Shown: positions 63,135 through 64,000 of the stretch, piece after piece
Layout: each line of letters begins with the position of its first letter
How positions within the stretch are numbered: position 1 is the stretch's first letter
Origin: an uncultured Muribaculaceae bacterium
GTDB taxonomy: Bacteria; Bacteroidota; Bacteroidia; Bacteroidales; Muribaculaceae
Length of the DNA stretch: 64,000 nucleotides
Assembly (NCBI GenBank): GCA_910578395.1
Contig: CAJTPZ010000007.1
Location: 1-64,000 of the forward strand
Direction of reading: 5' to 3'
Translations under genes and position numbers: made by a program
Notes under the pieces: generated by a model
The model's input: only the letters and a program-made list of their open reading frames with translations
Databases searched by the model: none
Told to the model about the DNA's origin: nothing

Positions 63135-63588
63135 CAATGTTGGCCGGTTGTGATATCGCGCCTGTCGACATATCATATACAACCGATGTATCTATCAGAT
63201 CGACTGTATATAGCCCGCGGTTGATTATTACGCTATAGACATCGCCCAAAGCATCAATTTTCTGTATATATTCATATAATTCAGGTGGAAGCTGGTCAAA
63301 AAGAAACATCTGGGGAAGTGTAGACCCATATCCTACTACAGACGCCCAACGTCCGGAAGGGGCGAATGTGACAGAGGGGCCGCCTTTTACACGTATTATG
63401 CAGTTGTCTTCATTCTGGTCGGTCATAGAGTATGACTGGTTGGGGAAATAATCGGACATAAATTTTGTAATATTTTCCCATGAGCCATTGTCTCCCCATG
63501 AATTTGCTTCCGGCGAAGTTGTCGTGCAGGAATTTGTAAAAGTAATTATGGCCAATGACAGAATTAAGCCGAATATATTTATTTTCAT
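63106..63588 (-). CDS. PepSY-like (DUF2874-type) lipoprotein
   Basis: A 160-residue lipoprotein with lipobox TNSC near residue 21. The layout, KFMSDYFPNQSYSMTDQNEDNCIIRVKGGPSVTFAPSGRWASVVG and then LPPELYEYIQKIDALGDVYSVIINRGLYTVDL, resembles the repeated PepSY-like domain of Bacteroidota secreted proteins, in which a phenylalanine-rich strand is followed by a short helix and a second strand. It converges on the secreted-protein gene with a 29-base overlap. Role unknown; PepSY proteins bind or inhibit proteases or other proteins in other bacteria. Confidence 0.7.
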   Translation of the reverse strand: MKINIFGLILSLAIITFTNSCTTTSPEANSWGDNGSWENITKFMSDYFPNQSYSMTDQNEDNCIIRVKGGPSVTFAPSGRWASVVGYGSTLPQMFLFDQLPPELYEYIQKIDALGDVYSVIINRGLYTVDLIDTSVVYDMSTGAISQPANIVKTASKILR

Positions 63589-63917
63589 GTTCTTATTTCA
63601 GAATAAAATATGGAGAAGATGTAGAGCAGTGTGTTAGTCATGCATCAGATCAATTAACGTTTTTAAGTTAAAATGCATTGTGCTTTAACGGGTTTCGTGT
63701 CTTTTTACAACTTTATAACAAACCACTTACAAAAAGAGTTTGCTGTTTGTTACACTATAGAATCTTGTTTTTGACTTAAAACACATTTAATATCAGTGGA
63801 TTGTGTCGGGTGGTTGTGTCTGCGAGACATTATAGATACAAAGTTGCATCTATTGGCTTTTTTGAAAAATTTTAGGCTACATTTGTATTGCCAAGTCCAA
63901 AAGAGCAAAAAAACAGG
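63589..63917. other. Divergent intergenic region with AT-rich near-palindromes
   Basis: 329 bases. It contains a copy of the 15-mer GTTTTTAAGTTAAAA (63659-63673), also at 30821-30835, a related sequence at 63767-63784, and the promoter box of the next gene. No ORF of note. Confidence 0.45.
63878..63885 (+). promoter_or_regulatory. -7 box for the gene at the right edge
   Basis: TACATTTG matches TAnnTTTG; the first ATG is at 63918, about 33 bases downstream. Confidence 0.6.
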
Positions 63918-64000
63918 ATGAAAACTATTGTTGTAATAGACCTTGACGGAGATTTATTCAGGCGCATAAACAAGAGTTATGCGCCTCAAGGCTATAATGT
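63918..64000 (+). CDS. N-terminal part of an unidentified gene (cut by the window end)
   Basis: ATG 63918 opens MKTIVVIDLDGDLFRRINKS and runs off the window. The hydrophobic strand followed by DLDGD could begin a Rossmann-like or kinase domain, but 27 codons are too few for a call. Its promoter box supports it as a real gene. Confidence 0.5.
   Translation, partial: MKTIVVIDLDGDLFRRINKSYAPQGYN

Noticed and set aside
1..64000. tRNA, rRNA, CRISPR arrays, insertion sequences, phage genes and riboswitches
   Set aside because: None were seen by eye; there are no repeated spacers, no transposase or integrase frames and no convincing cloverleaf or leader structure.

Overview
The window is a typical chromosomal stretch of a Gram-negative anaerobe of the Bacteroidota, most likely order Bacteroidales. 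A Muribaculaceae-like gut bacterium is my best guess, not a proof. The support is a SusC/SusD pair, secreted GH2, GH92 and GH99-like glycosidases, DPP-IV-type peptidases, many lipoproteins, an LptD outer-membrane assembly gene, and repeated TAnnTTTG-type -7 promoter boxes in front of genes. No tRNA, rRNA, CRISPR array, phage or insertion sequence was seen. Roughly 46 protein genes fill the window, mostly in compact operons with ATGA-type overlaps.

Layout. 1-3600: a thioredoxin-like (TlpA family) protein whose signal peptide is cut off by a one-base shift in an A-run, then an S9 peptidase. 3600-9780: a large secreted GH2 beta-galactosidase-type enzyme facing left and an ilvE-HD hydrolase-tadA operon facing right, with back-to-back promoters between them. 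9870-15270: a susC-susD transport operon whose upstream region carries two 16-bp inverted sites around a promoter that points away from susC; this looks like a phase-variable promoter in the OFF orientation. 15270-25100: pfkA, then a tight leftward operon of a META-domain lipoprotein, recN, rlmB, purT, a MATE exporter, a FAD dehydrogenase and two half-size chromate-type transporters. 25170-31270: an RND tripartite efflux operon and a divergent small Spy/CpxP-like protein. 31390-36880: a GH99-like lipoprotein, a GH92 mannosidase and two tandem BSP-type metallopeptidase paralogues. 36900-43200: free-methionine-sulfoxide reductase, an RluA-type pseudouridine synthase, topA, murA (with Asp in place of the catalytic Cys) and murB. 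43400-51670: lptD, cvpA and the sufBCDS iron-sulfur assembly operon. 51750-57700: efp, a nonsense-disrupted hexapeptide acyltransferase gene, and a two-gene unit made of a receiver-receiver-ATP-grasp fusion protein and a coiled-coil protein ending in a clamp-motif-like pentapeptide. 57700-64000: DPP-IV, an unknown six-TM protein, miaA, an unknown secreted protein, a PepSY-like lipoprotein and the start of a further gene.

How the genes work together. Most of the content is housekeeping (cell wall, LPS assembly, Fe-S clusters, translation and DNA repair factors) plus nutrient capture and envelope export. The most unusual items are the predicted invertible promoter before susC, the PEP-synthase-like protein that has two receiver-like domains instead of the usual phosphotransfer domains and is translationally coupled to the coiled-coil partner, and the Asp-type MurA predicted to be fosfomycin-insensitive. 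All calls come from reading the sequence; no database search was run.
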